Assembly: GCA_965230415.1 (NCBI GenBank)
Contig: CBDDKZ010000005.1
Location: 5,394,001-5,458,000 of the forward strand
DNA length: 64,000 bases
Direction: 5' to 3'
From: CBDDKZ01 sp965230415
GTDB lineage: Bacteria > Bacteroidota > Bacteroidia > Cytophagales > JAAEPT01
Position 1 is the stretch's first letter; every line of letters begins with the position of its first letter. The notes beneath the pieces were generated by a model. That model was given only the letters and a program-made list of their open reading frames with translations, did not search any database and was not told the origin of the DNA. Positions 10,701 to 18,831 of the stretch are shown in pieces. The position numbers and the translations under genes were made by a program.

Positions 10701-13700
10701 CTACACCACCTACACATTGCTCACAAACACCTGGTAGGATACAAGATCCATCGTCAAATGCAGCGTCAGCGTCGAAGTTACATGCAGCGTCGTTTGTACA
10801 TCCTTGCTGATCAAGGTCACAGATTCCGTCGTTATTTTCGTCGATTAAAGTAGCAACACTATCAACACACTCTTCACATACACCTGGTACGCTACAAGTT
10901 CCGTCATCCTGAGTAGCTTCTTCGTTATAGTTACATGCTTCTGGGTTTGTACAACCTTCTACAATAACTTCTCCTTTAGTTCCGCTTAAGCGATCATCTT
11001 GAATTTCTTCGTCGATTGCATCAGAAGAAACGTAACGCTCAACGCCACCATCAGGAGTACCGATTTGGATGTTGAATTCATATTCAAGAGTTCCACCTGC
11101 AGTTACAGTGATTTGAGCGATCAATACACGGTTAGAAGCAGTAGGACCCTGAACACCACCAAGAGCAGCCCAAGAACCACCGTTAGTTTCTAAAGCAGTA
11201 CCGTCGTTTGCATCAGCAAACATGCTTAAATCCAAATCTCCAACAGCAGTTACATCTACAGGAGCACCTGCTACTAAACCATCAGCAGTAGTTAATGGAA
11301 GACCAGCCATAGGATCGTTGTTTGCTAATAAACCACCAGCGATACCTTCGCTACCACCGTCGTTGTTAGCTCCACCTACGATAGATCCGTCAGGATCTTC
11401 TGATTTCATCACACCTAAGTGCGCATCAGTAGCTCCACCTACAGAGATCCAAGAATCAACTGCAACTGTATTTTCATCTACTCTATTGTCACCAATTGCT
11501 TCACCAGTTTGCTCACCACGATCTTCATTATTGAAGAACTCAGTGCTTGTAGCTAAACGTAAAGTGTGATTAGCATTTCCGTATACAGCCTGGAAGCTGT
11601 AACCTGGCAACATGTCTACGAAGAAACGGTAAGTAGTTGAACCTTCAGGAAGGTTACCACCATCTGTATCAGTAGCATCGTTAGCGTCAGATACGTAGTA
11701 TACTTCACAGATGAAGTCTTCAAGACCATTGAAATCCTCTTCACAGTCAGCGATACCGTTGTTGTTAAGATCAACGATTACTACAGCTCCGTTTTCACAA
11801 GTTTCACACTCAGGATCCGGCACTAAGCAAGAACCGTCGTCGTTTACAGCAGAAGCGTCGAAGTTACAAGCATCAGCGTTAGTACATCCGTTTTGATCAA
11901 GGTCACAGATTCCGTCATTGTTCACATCGATCAATTGAGCAACACCGCCAACACACTCTTCACATTCACCAGGAACGCTACATGAGCCATCGTCAAATGC
12001 AGCAGTCTCGTCAAAGTTACAAGCGCTAGCATCAGTACATCCTTGCTGATCAAGGTCACAGATTCCGTCGTTGTTCTCATCAATTAGTACTGCTACACCA
12101 CCTTCACATACTTCACATACACCTGGTAGGATACAAGATCCATCGTCAAATGCAGCGTCAGCGTCGAAGTTACAAGCGTCAGCGTTAGTACATCCTAGCT
12201 GATCAAGGTCACAGATTCCGTCGTTGTTCTCATCAATTAGTACAGCTACACCACCTTCACATACTTCACATACACCTGGTAGGATACAAGATCCATCGTC
12301 AAATGCAGCAGTTTCGTCAAAGTTACAAGCTGTAGTATCAGTACATCCTTGCTGATCAAGGTCACAGATTCCGTCATTGTTCTCATCAATTAGTACTGCT
12401 ACACCACCTTCACATACTTCACATACACCTGGTAGGATACAAGATCCATCGTCAAATGCAGCAGTTTCGTCAAAGTTACAAGCTGTAGTATCAATACATC
12501 CTTGCTGATCAAGGTCACAGATTCCGTCGTTGTTCTCATCAATTAGTACAGCTACACCACCTTCACATACTTCACATACACCTGGTAGGATACAAGATCC
12601 ATCATCAAATGCAGCGTCAGCGTCGAAGTTACAAGCGTCAGCGTTAGTACATCCTTGCTGATCAAGGTCACAGATTCCGTCATTGTTCTCATCAATTAGT
12701 ACAGCTACGCCACCTACACATTGCTCACAAACACCTGGAAGGATACAAGATCCATCGTCAAATGCAGCGTCAGCGTCGAAGTTACATGCAGCGTCGTTTG
12801 TACATCCTTGTTGGTCAAGGTCACAGATTCCGTCGTTATTTTCGTCGATTAAAGTAGCAACACTATCAACACACTCTTCACATACACCTGGTACGCTACA
12901 AGTTCCGTCATCCTGAGTAGCTTCTTCGTTATAGTTACATGCTTCTGGGTTTGTACAACCTTCTACAATAACTTCTCCTTTAGTTCCGCTTAAGCGATCA
13001 TCTTGAATTTCTTCGTCGATTGCATCAGAAGAAACGTAACGCTCAACGCCACCATCAGGAGTACCGATTTGGATGTTGAATTCATATTCAAGAGTTCCAC
13101 CTGCAGTTACAGTGATTTGAGCGATCAATACACGGTTAGAAGCAGTAGGACCCTGAACACCACCAAGAGCAGCCCAAGAACCACCGTTAGTTTCTAAAGC
13201 AGTACCGTCGTTTGCATCAGCAAACATGCTTAAATCCAAATCTCCAACAGCAGTTACATCTACAGGAGCACCTGCTACTAAACCATCAGCAGTAGTTAAT
13301 GGAGTTCCAGCCATAGGGTCGTTGTTTGCTAATAAACCACCAGCGATACCTTCGCTACCACCGTCGTTGTTAGCTCCACCTACGATAGATCCGTCAGGAT
13401 CTTCTGATTTCATCACACCTAAGTGCGCATCAGTAGCTCCACCTACAGAGATCCAAGAATCAACTGCAACTGTATTTTCATCTACTCTATTGTCACCAAT
13501 TGCTTCACCAGTTTGCTCACCACGATCTTCGTTATTGAAGAACTCAGTGCTTGTAGCTAAACGTAAAGTGTGATTAGCATTTCCGTATACAGCCTGGAAG
13601 CTGTAACCTGGCAACATGTCTACGAAGAAACGGTAAGTAGTTGAACCTTCAGGAAGGTTACCACCATCTGTATCAGTAGCATCGTTAGCGTCAGATACGT

Positions 13701-15171
13701 AGTATACTTCACAGATGAAGTCTTCAAGACCATTGAAATCCTCTTCACAGTCAGCGATACCGTTATTGTTAACATCAACGATTACTACAGCTCCGTTTTC
13801 ACAAGTTTCACACTCAGGATCCGGAACGATACAAGAACCATCGTCGTTTACAGCAGAAGCGTCGAAGTTACAAGCATCAGCGTTAGTACATCCGTTTTGA
13901 TCATTGTCACAGATTCCGTCATTGTTCACATCGATCAATTGAGCAACACCGCCAACACACTCTTCACATTCACCAGGAACGCTACATGAGCCATCGTCGA
14001 AAGCAGCATCAGCATCGAAGTTACAAGCAGCGTTGTCTGTACATCCTTGTTGGTCAAGGTCACAGATTCCGTCATTGTTCTCATCAATCAATTGAGCAGC
14101 ATTAGCAACACACTCTTCACATTCTTCAGGAACATCACATGATCCGTCGTCAAAAGCAGCGTCAGCGTCGAAGTTACAAGCCGTATTGTCTGTACAACCT
14201 TGTTGGTCAGCATCACAAATGCCATCGTTGTTCGCATCGATCAATTGAGCAACCTCACCAACACACTCTTCACATTCTTCAGGTACGTCACATGAACCGT
14301 CATCTTCAGTTGCATCAGCATTGAAGTTACAAGCAGCAGCATCCGTACATCCAGCTATCGCTGTAGAAGGAAAAGTAAGGCCTGGAAATTGAATCTCATC
14401 ATCAATTGGGTTAGAAGCAACATAACGCTCAACACCTCCGTCAGGAGTACCAATTTGTACGTTCAATTCAAAAGAAAGCTCACCATCAGTAGTGATTTGA
14501 GCAATTAATACTGTGTTGCTAGCAGTAGCACCTTGCACACCACCAAGAGCCGCCCAAGAACCACCGTTAGTAACTAAAGCAGTACCATCGTTTGCATCAG
14601 CAAACATGCTTAAGTCAAGATCTCCAACAGCAGTTACATCTACAGGAGCGCCTGCAACTAAACCATCGGCAGTAGTTAAAGGAAGACCAGCAGAAGCGTC
14701 AGCGTTTACTAACAAACCTCCAGCGATACCTTCGCTACCACCGTCGTTATTAGCACCACCTACGATTGAACCGTCAGGATCTTCTGATTTAAGCACACCT
14801 AAATGCGCATCAGTAGCACCACCAACAGAAATCCATGAATCTAAGGCAACGGTATTCTCATCTACTCTGTTGTCACCAATTGCTTCACCAGTTTGCTCAC
14901 CGCGATCTTCGTTATTGAAGAACTCAGTAGTAGTAGCAATTTGTAAAGTGTGATTTGCGTTACCATAAACAGCCTGGAAATTGTAACCAGGAAGCATATC
15001 AACGAAAATACGGTAAGTCACAGAACCTTCAGGTAATGTACCACCGTCAGTATCAGTTGCATCATTCGCATCTGAAACGTAGTATCTCTCCACAATGATG
15101 TCTTCCAAACCTTGTCCGAAGGCAAAGACAGTCATGATCGATAGGCATAAGCCTAACAATAGTTTTTTCAT
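7726..15171 (-). CDS. giant protein with three YYVSD domains, 28 Cys-rich repeats and T9SS sorting domain
   Basis: 2481-residue exported protein, the largest in the window. Signal peptide at 1-20 (MKKLLLGLCLSI...FGQG). Layout: YYVSD domain ~21-265, four repeat units ~271-475, second YYVSD domain ~476-735, eight units ~736-1143, third YYVSD domain ~1144-1402, sixteen units ~1403-2218, Ig/PKD-like segment (DQVVYPAYVYDDCD, TTYTVTATDEAGC), aromatic Cys-containing stretch, and type A T9SS sorting domain at ~2395-2481 (IHPNPTAGQDVTI). Units are 51 residues with the pattern GCTDTTACNFDADAAFDDGS, CxxC, and a DENNDGICDLDQ acidic loop similar to calcium-binding turns. The second and third YYVSD domains are nearly identical and are fused in frame. 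A surface adhesin or structural filament is the most reasonable guess; no enzyme signature is seen. A terminator separates it from the upstream beta-helix gene. Confidence 0.92.
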   Translation of the reverse strand: MKKLLLGLCLSIMTVFAFGQGLEDIIVERYYVSDANDATDTDGGTLPEGSVTYRIFVDMLPGYNFQAVYGNANHTLQIATTTEFFNNEDRGEQTGEAIGDNRVDENTVALDSWISVGGATDAHLGVLKSEDPDGSIVGGANNDGGSEGIAGGLLVNADASAGLPLTTADGLVAGAPVDVTAVGDLDLSMFADANDGTALVTNGGSWAALGGVQGATASNTVLIAQITTDGELSFELNVQIGTPDGGVERYVASNPIDDEIQFPGLTFPSTAIAGCTDAAACNFNADATEDDGSCDVPEECEECVGEVAQLIDANNDGICDADQQGCTDNTACNFDADAAFDDGSCDVPEECEECVANAAQLIDENNDGICDLDQQGCTDNAACNFDADAAFDDGSCSVPGECEECVGGVAQLIDVNNDGICDNDQNGCTNADACNFDASAVNDDGSCIVPDPECETCENGAVVIVDVNNNGIADCEEDFNGLEDFICEVYYVSDANDATDTDGGNLPEGSTTYRFFVDMLPGYSFQAVYGNANHTLRLATSTEFFNNEDRGEQTGEAIGDNRVDENTVAVDSWISVGGATDAHLGVMKSEDPDGSIVGGANNDGGSEGIAGGLLANNDPMAGTPLTTADGLVAGAPVDVTAVGDLDLSMFADANDGTALETNGGSWAALGGVQGPTASNRVLIAQITVTAGGTLEYEFNIQIGTPDGGVERYVSSDAIDEEIQDDRLSGTKGEVIVEGCTNPEACNYNEEATQDDGTCSVPGVCEECVDSVATLIDENNDGICDLDQQGCTNDAACNFDADAAFDDGSCILPGVCEQCVGGVAVLIDENNDGICDLDQQGCTNADACNFDADAAFDDGSCILPGVCEVCEGGVAVLIDENNDGICDLDQQGCIDTTACNFDETAAFDDGSCILPGVCEVCEGGVAVLIDENNDGICDLDQQGCTDTTACNFDETAAFDDGSCILPGVCEVCEGGVAVLIDENNDGICDLDQLGCTNADACNFDADAAFDDGSCILPGVCEVCEGGVAVLIDENNDGICDLDQQGCTDASACNFDETAAFDDGSCSVPGECEECVGGVAQLIDVNNDGICDLDQNGCTNADACNFDASAVNDDGSCLVPDPECETCENGAVVIVDLNNNGIADCEEDFNGLEDFICEVYYVSDANDATDTDGGNLPEGSTTYRFFVDMLPGYSFQAVYGNANHTLRLATSTEFFNNEDRGEQTGEAIGDNRVDENTVAVDSWISVGGATDAHLGVMKSEDPDGSIVGGANNDGGSEGIAGGLLANNDPMAGLPLTTADGLVAGAPVDVTAVGDLDLSMFADANDGTALETNGGSWAALGGVQGPTASNRVLIAQITVTAGGTLEYEFNIQIGTPDGGVERYVSSDAIDEEIQDDRLSGTKGEVIVEGCTNPEACNYNEEATQDDGTCSVPGVCEECVDSVATLIDENNDGICDLDQQGCTNDAACNFDADAAFDDGSCILPGVCEQCVGGVAVLIDENNDGICDLDQQGCTDTTACNFDTDAAFDDGSCILPGVCEVCEGGVAVLIDENNDGICDLDQQGCTDTTACNFDADAAFDDGSCILPGVCEVCEGGVAVLIDENNDGICDLDQQGCTDTTACNFDTDAAFDDGSCILPGVCEVCEGGVAVLIDENNDGICDLDQQGCTDTTACNFDTDAAFDDGSCILPGVCEVCEGGVAVLIDENNDGICDLDQQGCTDTTACNFDADAAFDDGSCILPGVCEVCEGGVAVLIDENNDGICDLDQQGCTDTTACNFDTDAAFDDGSCILPGVCEVCEGGVAVLIDENNDGICDLDQQGCIDTTACNFDADAAFDDGSCILPGVCEVCEGGVAVLIDENNDGICDLDQQGCIDTTACNFDADAAFDDGSCILPGVCEVCEGGVAVLIDENNDGICDLDQQGCTDTTACNFDADAAFDDGSCILPGVCEVCEGGVAVLIDENNDGICDLDQQGCTDTTACNFDTDAAFDDGSCILPGVCEVCEGGVAVLIDENNDGICDLDQQGCTDTTACNFDADAAFDDGSCILPGVCEVCEGGVAVLIDENNDGICDLDQQGCTDTTACNFDADAAFDDGSCILPGVCEVCEGGVAVLIDENNDGICDLDQQGCTDTTACNFDADAAFDDGSCILPGVCEVCEGGVAVLIDENNDGICDLDQQGCTDDAACNFDVNAAFDDGSCVFVTDPECERCENGEVVIIDDNGNGIPDCEEPGDCSNSTLAVDAGDDQVVYPAYVYDDCDPLDASATGGVGSISYEWSTGETTASIYVCPAVSTTYTVTATDEAGCTATDDVFVCAKDIECGYGGVLVCWTYYYRGRIYAQYTYCVSPYVAFLLTNYYNTSRSTWTLGSCGGTDCNGGSAKTATGDFGSEDFLTDDEYALIYGETSLDIHPNPTAGQDVTIDIENIRTSNGEVEISVVDQLGKTVHAQVTELYNGTGSVELALDEDLPAGSYIVLIKTSSTVISEQLVVQ
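8517..10965 (-). repeat. 16 x 153-bp in-frame tandem array (third block)
   Basis: Sixteen 153-bp units, most differing at only a few synonymous or Asp/Ala/Thr positions (DADAAF versus DTDAAF, GCTD versus GCID). The first two units (GCTNPE, GCTNDA) and the last (GCTDDA with a VFVTDPEC linker) are diverged, as expected if expansion happens in the middle of an array. Confidence 0.95.
10680..12000 (-). repeat. ~1.3-kb internal duplication, copy 1 (copy 2 at ~12684-14004)
   Basis: The region encoding the end of one repeat block, a whole YYVSD domain and the start of the next block recurs 2004 bp further on with only scattered substitutions (for example the proline/leucine change in the MAGTP/MAGLP region). 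The boundaries are approximate because both ends merge into tandem units. It arose as a domain-plus-repeat duplication within one gene. Confidence 0.85.
11741..12965 (-). repeat. 8 x 153-bp in-frame tandem array (second block)
   Basis: Eight units of the same module between the second and third YYVSD domains. Some carry the DETAAF variant, which is not seen in the third block. The last unit has the DPECETC linker that precedes each inner YYVSD domain. Confidence 0.93.
13745..14365 (-). repeat. 4 x ~153-bp in-frame tandem array (first block)
   Basis: Four more diverged units (VPEECEEC type) between the first and second YYVSD domains. They are closer in style to the units of the neighbouring gene at positions 1-2312. 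Confidence 0.92.
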
Positions 15172-15214
15172 GAGTACTAGTAAATTTAAAATGTAGTTTG
15201 TATAAAATAAAAAA

Positions 15215-15255
15215 AGAAAAAGCCATTCACCTGATTTCAGGAAATAGCTTTTTCT
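15215..15255 (-). terminator. intrinsic terminator after the beta-helix gene
   Basis: Minus-strand hairpin with outer arms AGAAAAAGC (15247-15255) and GCTTTTTCT (15215-15223), an inner palindrome around CCTGA/TCAGG, and a following T-run. It lies ~17 bases after the stop at 15272 and just upstream of the next minus-strand start (15171). Confidence 0.75.
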
Positions 15256-15271
15256 AATTAATTGCGGTTAA

Positions 15272-16873
15272 TTATTGATCGCAAGACTGACCAAACTGAC
15301 CTAATAATTCTAAGAAATCATCAACGTCAGTGTCACGGTCACCATCAATATCGGTAGGGCAAGGGATAAGTGAATTATCCGTTCCGATTAAAGCACCTAA
15401 AGTCCATCCTTCAGTCCAAGGAGCAGCACCTGGTTTGAAAGCACCTTTGTAGTTAGCTGGTACTAAAACAGCAGATCCAGGAGTTCTGAAATCAGCAGGT
15501 GAAGTAGAAGCTAAAGCTTCGCCAGCGTTAGGTACCGGATTGTAAGCATCAGAAACAGCATTAGTAACAGGATCGATATTGAAAGTGAAATCGAAACCTG
15601 GGATGCTAGGTACTGATTGGTTCTCAAGAAGACCGAAAGTTAAGCTAACATTTGGATCTGAAGGAGCAGCCTGGTTTACAGTGATGTTTGTAGAAACACC
15701 TACGAAGCAGTTAGAAGCGATGAATAAAGTATCACCAGGAGTGAAGTTAGTAGAAGCGTTGATAGTACGACCAGCTTCTTCTCCTAATTCAATACCTCTG
15801 TCGAAGTTAGCGAAGATACAGTTTTGGATAGTTCCACGAAGACCTTCTCTACAGTTCATAGCATTGTTATCGTCAGCATCATCAACTAATCCGTTACCGA
15901 TGATAGTAGCGTTGTAGATTTGAGGAGCTGATAATGGCTCTTTTTCATCGTTACCGTCGTCACCATCTAATTCCATACCGTTGTTACCAGCATCGTTGTT
16001 AAACTGAGCAGCAGGACCCTGAACACCGAAGAAGAATTGAACAGTTCCAGTGTAACCTTGGTCAACGTCTAAGTAATCATCGGCACAGTACATTACTGTA
16101 ATGTGATCCATGTTTACAGTACCACCGAAACACTCGATACCATCATCATCGTTAGCGATAACTTCGATGTGGTTAATACGAGTTCCTCTACCAACAGAAC
16201 CTAAAGTAAGACCGTTGATTTCGTTGTCAGGCTGAATTTCAGCACCAGCGTGACGAATAGAAACGTAGCTAAGTGATCCAGAACAATCGTCGTCGTCGAA
16301 AGACTCACCACCATTAATGTCAGCACCGTATTGGTTACGAGCTTCAGTAGTAAGTTCGATACCTTCGATGATACCAAGACCTTCAGCAGGAGCACCAGAA
16401 GTACCAGCTAACAAGTTGTTAGTAGCACGACCTAACATGATCACACCACCCCAGTCTCCTTTGTTACCAACACCGTAAGCACCGTCTAAGTTATCCGCTG
16501 CAGAAGTGAAGATGATAGGACAACAGTCTGTACCGTTAGCCCAAAGTTTACCACCACGGCTTACGATTAGTGCAGTAGCATCGTTAGGATCATCAACTGA
16601 AGTACCTTTGATTACAGTACCAGCAGCGATGGTTAGCTCTACATTCTCCGGAACGTATACTTTCTGAGTTAAATAGTACACTGCATCACATGACAAAGTT
16701 GTATTTCCCGATAAGTTGCCATCACCATCAGTCAAAGTAGCCATGTTTACTGAATCTCTCTCTGCTAAAGCAGGACATCCACAATCGTCGCCAAGTGAAA
16801 GCTGAGCAAAACCAGCAGTTAACGTTGACGCTGCAACAACAACTGTTGCCATCATTTTTGAAAATGTTGTCAT
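15272..16873 (-). CDS. secreted beta-helix-type protein with dockerin-like C-terminal motif
   Basis: 533 residues with a signal peptide ending near residue 23 (TAGFAQ). The body (~50-470) has the repeating hydrophobic/Gly/Asn pattern of right-handed parallel beta-helix proteins (WGGVIMLGRA, IEGIELTTEARNQYGG-like, HITVMYCADDYLD, IYNATIIGNG). It resembles a Bacteroidota exported-protein family that often sits near TonB-dependent receptors. The last ~30 residues read DIDGDRDTDVDDFLELLGQF, a single calcium-loop/dockerin-like duplicated-helix motif that replaces the usual T9SS sorting domain. The substrate is unknown. It sits between the operon ending at 17708 and the giant repeat genes and has its own terminator. 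Confidence is high that it is exported and moderate for the fold. Confidence 0.85.
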   Translation of the reverse strand: MTTFSKMMATVVVAASTLTAGFAQLSLGDDCGCPALAERDSVNMATLTDGDGNLSGNTTLSCDAVYYLTQKVYVPENVELTIAAGTVIKGTSVDDPNDATALIVSRGGKLWANGTDCCPIIFTSAADNLDGAYGVGNKGDWGGVIMLGRATNNLLAGTSGAPAEGLGIIEGIELTTEARNQYGADINGGESFDDDDCSGSLSYVSIRHAGAEIQPDNEINGLTLGSVGRGTRINHIEVIANDDDGIECFGGTVNMDHITVMYCADDYLDVDQGYTGTVQFFFGVQGPAAQFNNDAGNNGMELDGDDGNDEKEPLSAPQIYNATIIGNGLVDDADDNNAMNCREGLRGTIQNCIFANFDRGIELGEEAGRTINASTNFTPGDTLFIASNCFVGVSTNITVNQAAPSDPNVSLTFGLLENQSVPSIPGFDFTFNIDPVTNAVSDAYNPVPNAGEALASTSPADFRTPGSAVLVPANYKGAFKPGAAPWTEGWTLGALIGTDNSLIPCPTDIDGDRDTDVDDFLELLGQFGQSCDQ

Positions 16874-17707
16874 TTTGAAATAAGGTTAAGTTTAAAAGTT
16901 TAAATTCCCTCTGCTCATCGACTTCGATGAACACAACAAAAGTGAGAAAAGCAATTCGAACAAACGAAAACTCTAAGTCATATTATAGTTAAGTTTTCGT
17001 CAAATAATTGTGGTCTGACTTAACAAAAAAAAACTGATTAACAATACATTATAACACCCTACAAAACAGTACTTTAAATAAAAAATAACCTGCAAATCAA
17101 AATATACTTCTAAGCAAACTCATTTAAATACAAAAATTAATTACATACTTTATTTTAAGATAAAATTGAGGGGCCAGTAATAAGAGAATCACCTATTAAA
17201 CCAGAGAAACGCGATGATTAATACTTTTAAACACAAGGGTTCTTTTGAAGTATCCAAAAATAGACTAACGCTACTCACATATACGCAGCTACTTCTTTAA
17301 GAAAAAACGATGATTTAAACATATTTAAAACAAACATTATTCATATTTATTTGACGTTTTATAAACATTTAAACATGTTGTTTTGTGGATTACTTTTATG
17401 TACTTGCCTTTGATAAATGAAGCGATGATCATTTCTTATTATTGCCTATAAAAATCGTTTGTTTTCAAATGTTTAATTTCCTGCGGTTCATGAGTACTGC
17501 GTCAAATTTGATACTCACCTGCGTCTGCTTCCACCTCATTTTTGAATAGCTAACTGTGCCTCAAGCCAAGACATATTGCATACTACATCTCACTATAGCA
17601 GTCAACTTAAAATGTTACATTGAAAAGCTTAAAATGTCTACAAAGAAACTGGTTACCTAAATAGAAACGATCTGGTAAGTCTTGCTGAAAATAAATACTT
17701 AGTATTA
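16874..17707. other. 834-bp AT-rich spacer, no gene seen
   Basis: No reading frame here has recognisable protein features on either strand. It contains many homopolymer A/T stretches. It probably holds the promoter of the beta-helix gene (start 16873) and the end of the upstream operon, but I find no convincing TAnnTTTG element or strong hairpin. Confidence 0.5.
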
Positions 17708-18802
17708 TCAGTTCTTAACGCAACGGATATTAAGACCGCTTCTTTTATTCATGGGGCCTTTCCAAACAGCAGCACTTAAATTGGCATCTATAAACCGGTG
17801 AATAGCAGAGATACTATCAAGTGAATTGCTAGTCCAAAAATAAGCCCCTTCCGTATCAAAAACACCAGTTTCTGATAAAAATCCAAATTCCTCAGCTGCA
17901 AACACCATAAAACTAAATTCATGAAAATCACCTCCCTTTAATCCGTCGACATTGGAAGTCATGATTTGTGCAATTTCATTTTGAATACCTATCCAACCCT
18001 CATACTGGTTAGTTTCTTCCAAGGTTGCTCCCAAAAATATTTCCAAAGTCTGAAAATCTGCAGTTGTTGCAACATGCCAACCCTCCGGAGCTATATTCCG
18101 CTCATCATTGACTACTTCAAAATTATAAAAAACTTCTTTATTTTGTGGGTGAGTCCATAAAGTAGGTGTTTTAGCGGCAGACCAGCCAGTATCTGTATGT
18201 ACCTGACTAATAGTATCTCCATTTCGAAAATGCATTGCCTCCAAATTACTTTGCATCCACCATTGATCACCAATTTTTACTGCGGAGAAATTATTGCCAT
18301 CCTGATCTTGAAATGTCTCTTTTTGAAATCGAATGCTGCCTTCAAAATCTCCCCAACTTTCAAATTCGTCTCCAGAGCGATTAGACAACATCCTGTAACT
18401 TCCTTTCACTCGGTCGTTTCCTTTCATCTGAATCGTCAAAGTAGCACTTTTAACTACTGATTCCAAACCTCCAAGATCTTGAAAAAAAGCATCTCCAGCT
18501 TCAAAAGTGAATGTTCGTTGCCCATCGAAACGTTTAAATTTAAATAAAACCTTTACTCCAATATCACTGGCTAATAGTGCACGACTTTGAAGAAAAACTC
18601 CTATTGTATCATCTTCTCTTATGATATTCGGAATATCGTTTTCAAAGGAGCCATTTTTAGTATACAAATTAGCATAACCCACAGACATTGGTTCCAGCAG
18701 GTAATCCACATCGTCGCTACACGTACTTAACACCGTAACGAGTGTCAAAATTACTGTAACATTCTTAGCAATTAACAGGATTTTTTTAATTAGTCCGTTC
18801 AT
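17708..18802 (-). CDS. FISUMP-domain lipoprotein
   Basis: 364 residues from the ATG at 18800-18802. A GTG at 18827-18829 could add nine residues, but the ATG gives the better lipoprotein signal (hydrophobic stretch then LSTC, Cys 28). The C-terminal half (~165-364) matches the Fibrobacter succinogenes major paralogous (FISUMP) domain: DQDGNNFSAVKIGDQWWMQS, GWHVATTADFQTLE, and a SGLNIRCVKN end. The N-terminal half is a beta-rich region of unknown type. Such proteins are surface lipoproteins of unknown function in Bacteroidota. It is the last gene of the probable operon starting at 28153, 29 bases after the gene above it. Confidence 0.85.
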   Translation of the reverse strand: MNGLIKKILLIAKNVTVILTLVTVLSTCSDDVDYLLEPMSVGYANLYTKNGSFENDIPNIIREDDTIGVFLQSRALLASDIGVKVLFKFKRFDGQRTFTFEAGDAFFQDLGGLESVVKSATLTIQMKGNDRVKGSYRMLSNRSGDEFESWGDFEGSIRFQKETFQDQDGNNFSAVKIGDQWWMQSNLEAMHFRNGDTISQVHTDTGWSAAKTPTLWTHPQNKEVFYNFEVVNDERNIAPEGWHVATTADFQTLEIFLGATLEETNQYEGWIGIQNEIAQIMTSNVDGLKGGDFHEFSFMVFAAEEFGFLSETGVFDTEGAYFWTSNSLDSISAIHRFIDANLSAAVWKGPMNKRSGLNIRCVKN

Positions 18803-18831
18803 GACCTTATTTCTTTTAATTTCCCTCACGT

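Noticed and set aside
8517..14365. Regular direct repeats that could suggest a CRISPR array
   Set aside because: The units are 153 bp, contiguous, in frame and coding; there are no short repeats with unique spacers and no cas genes.
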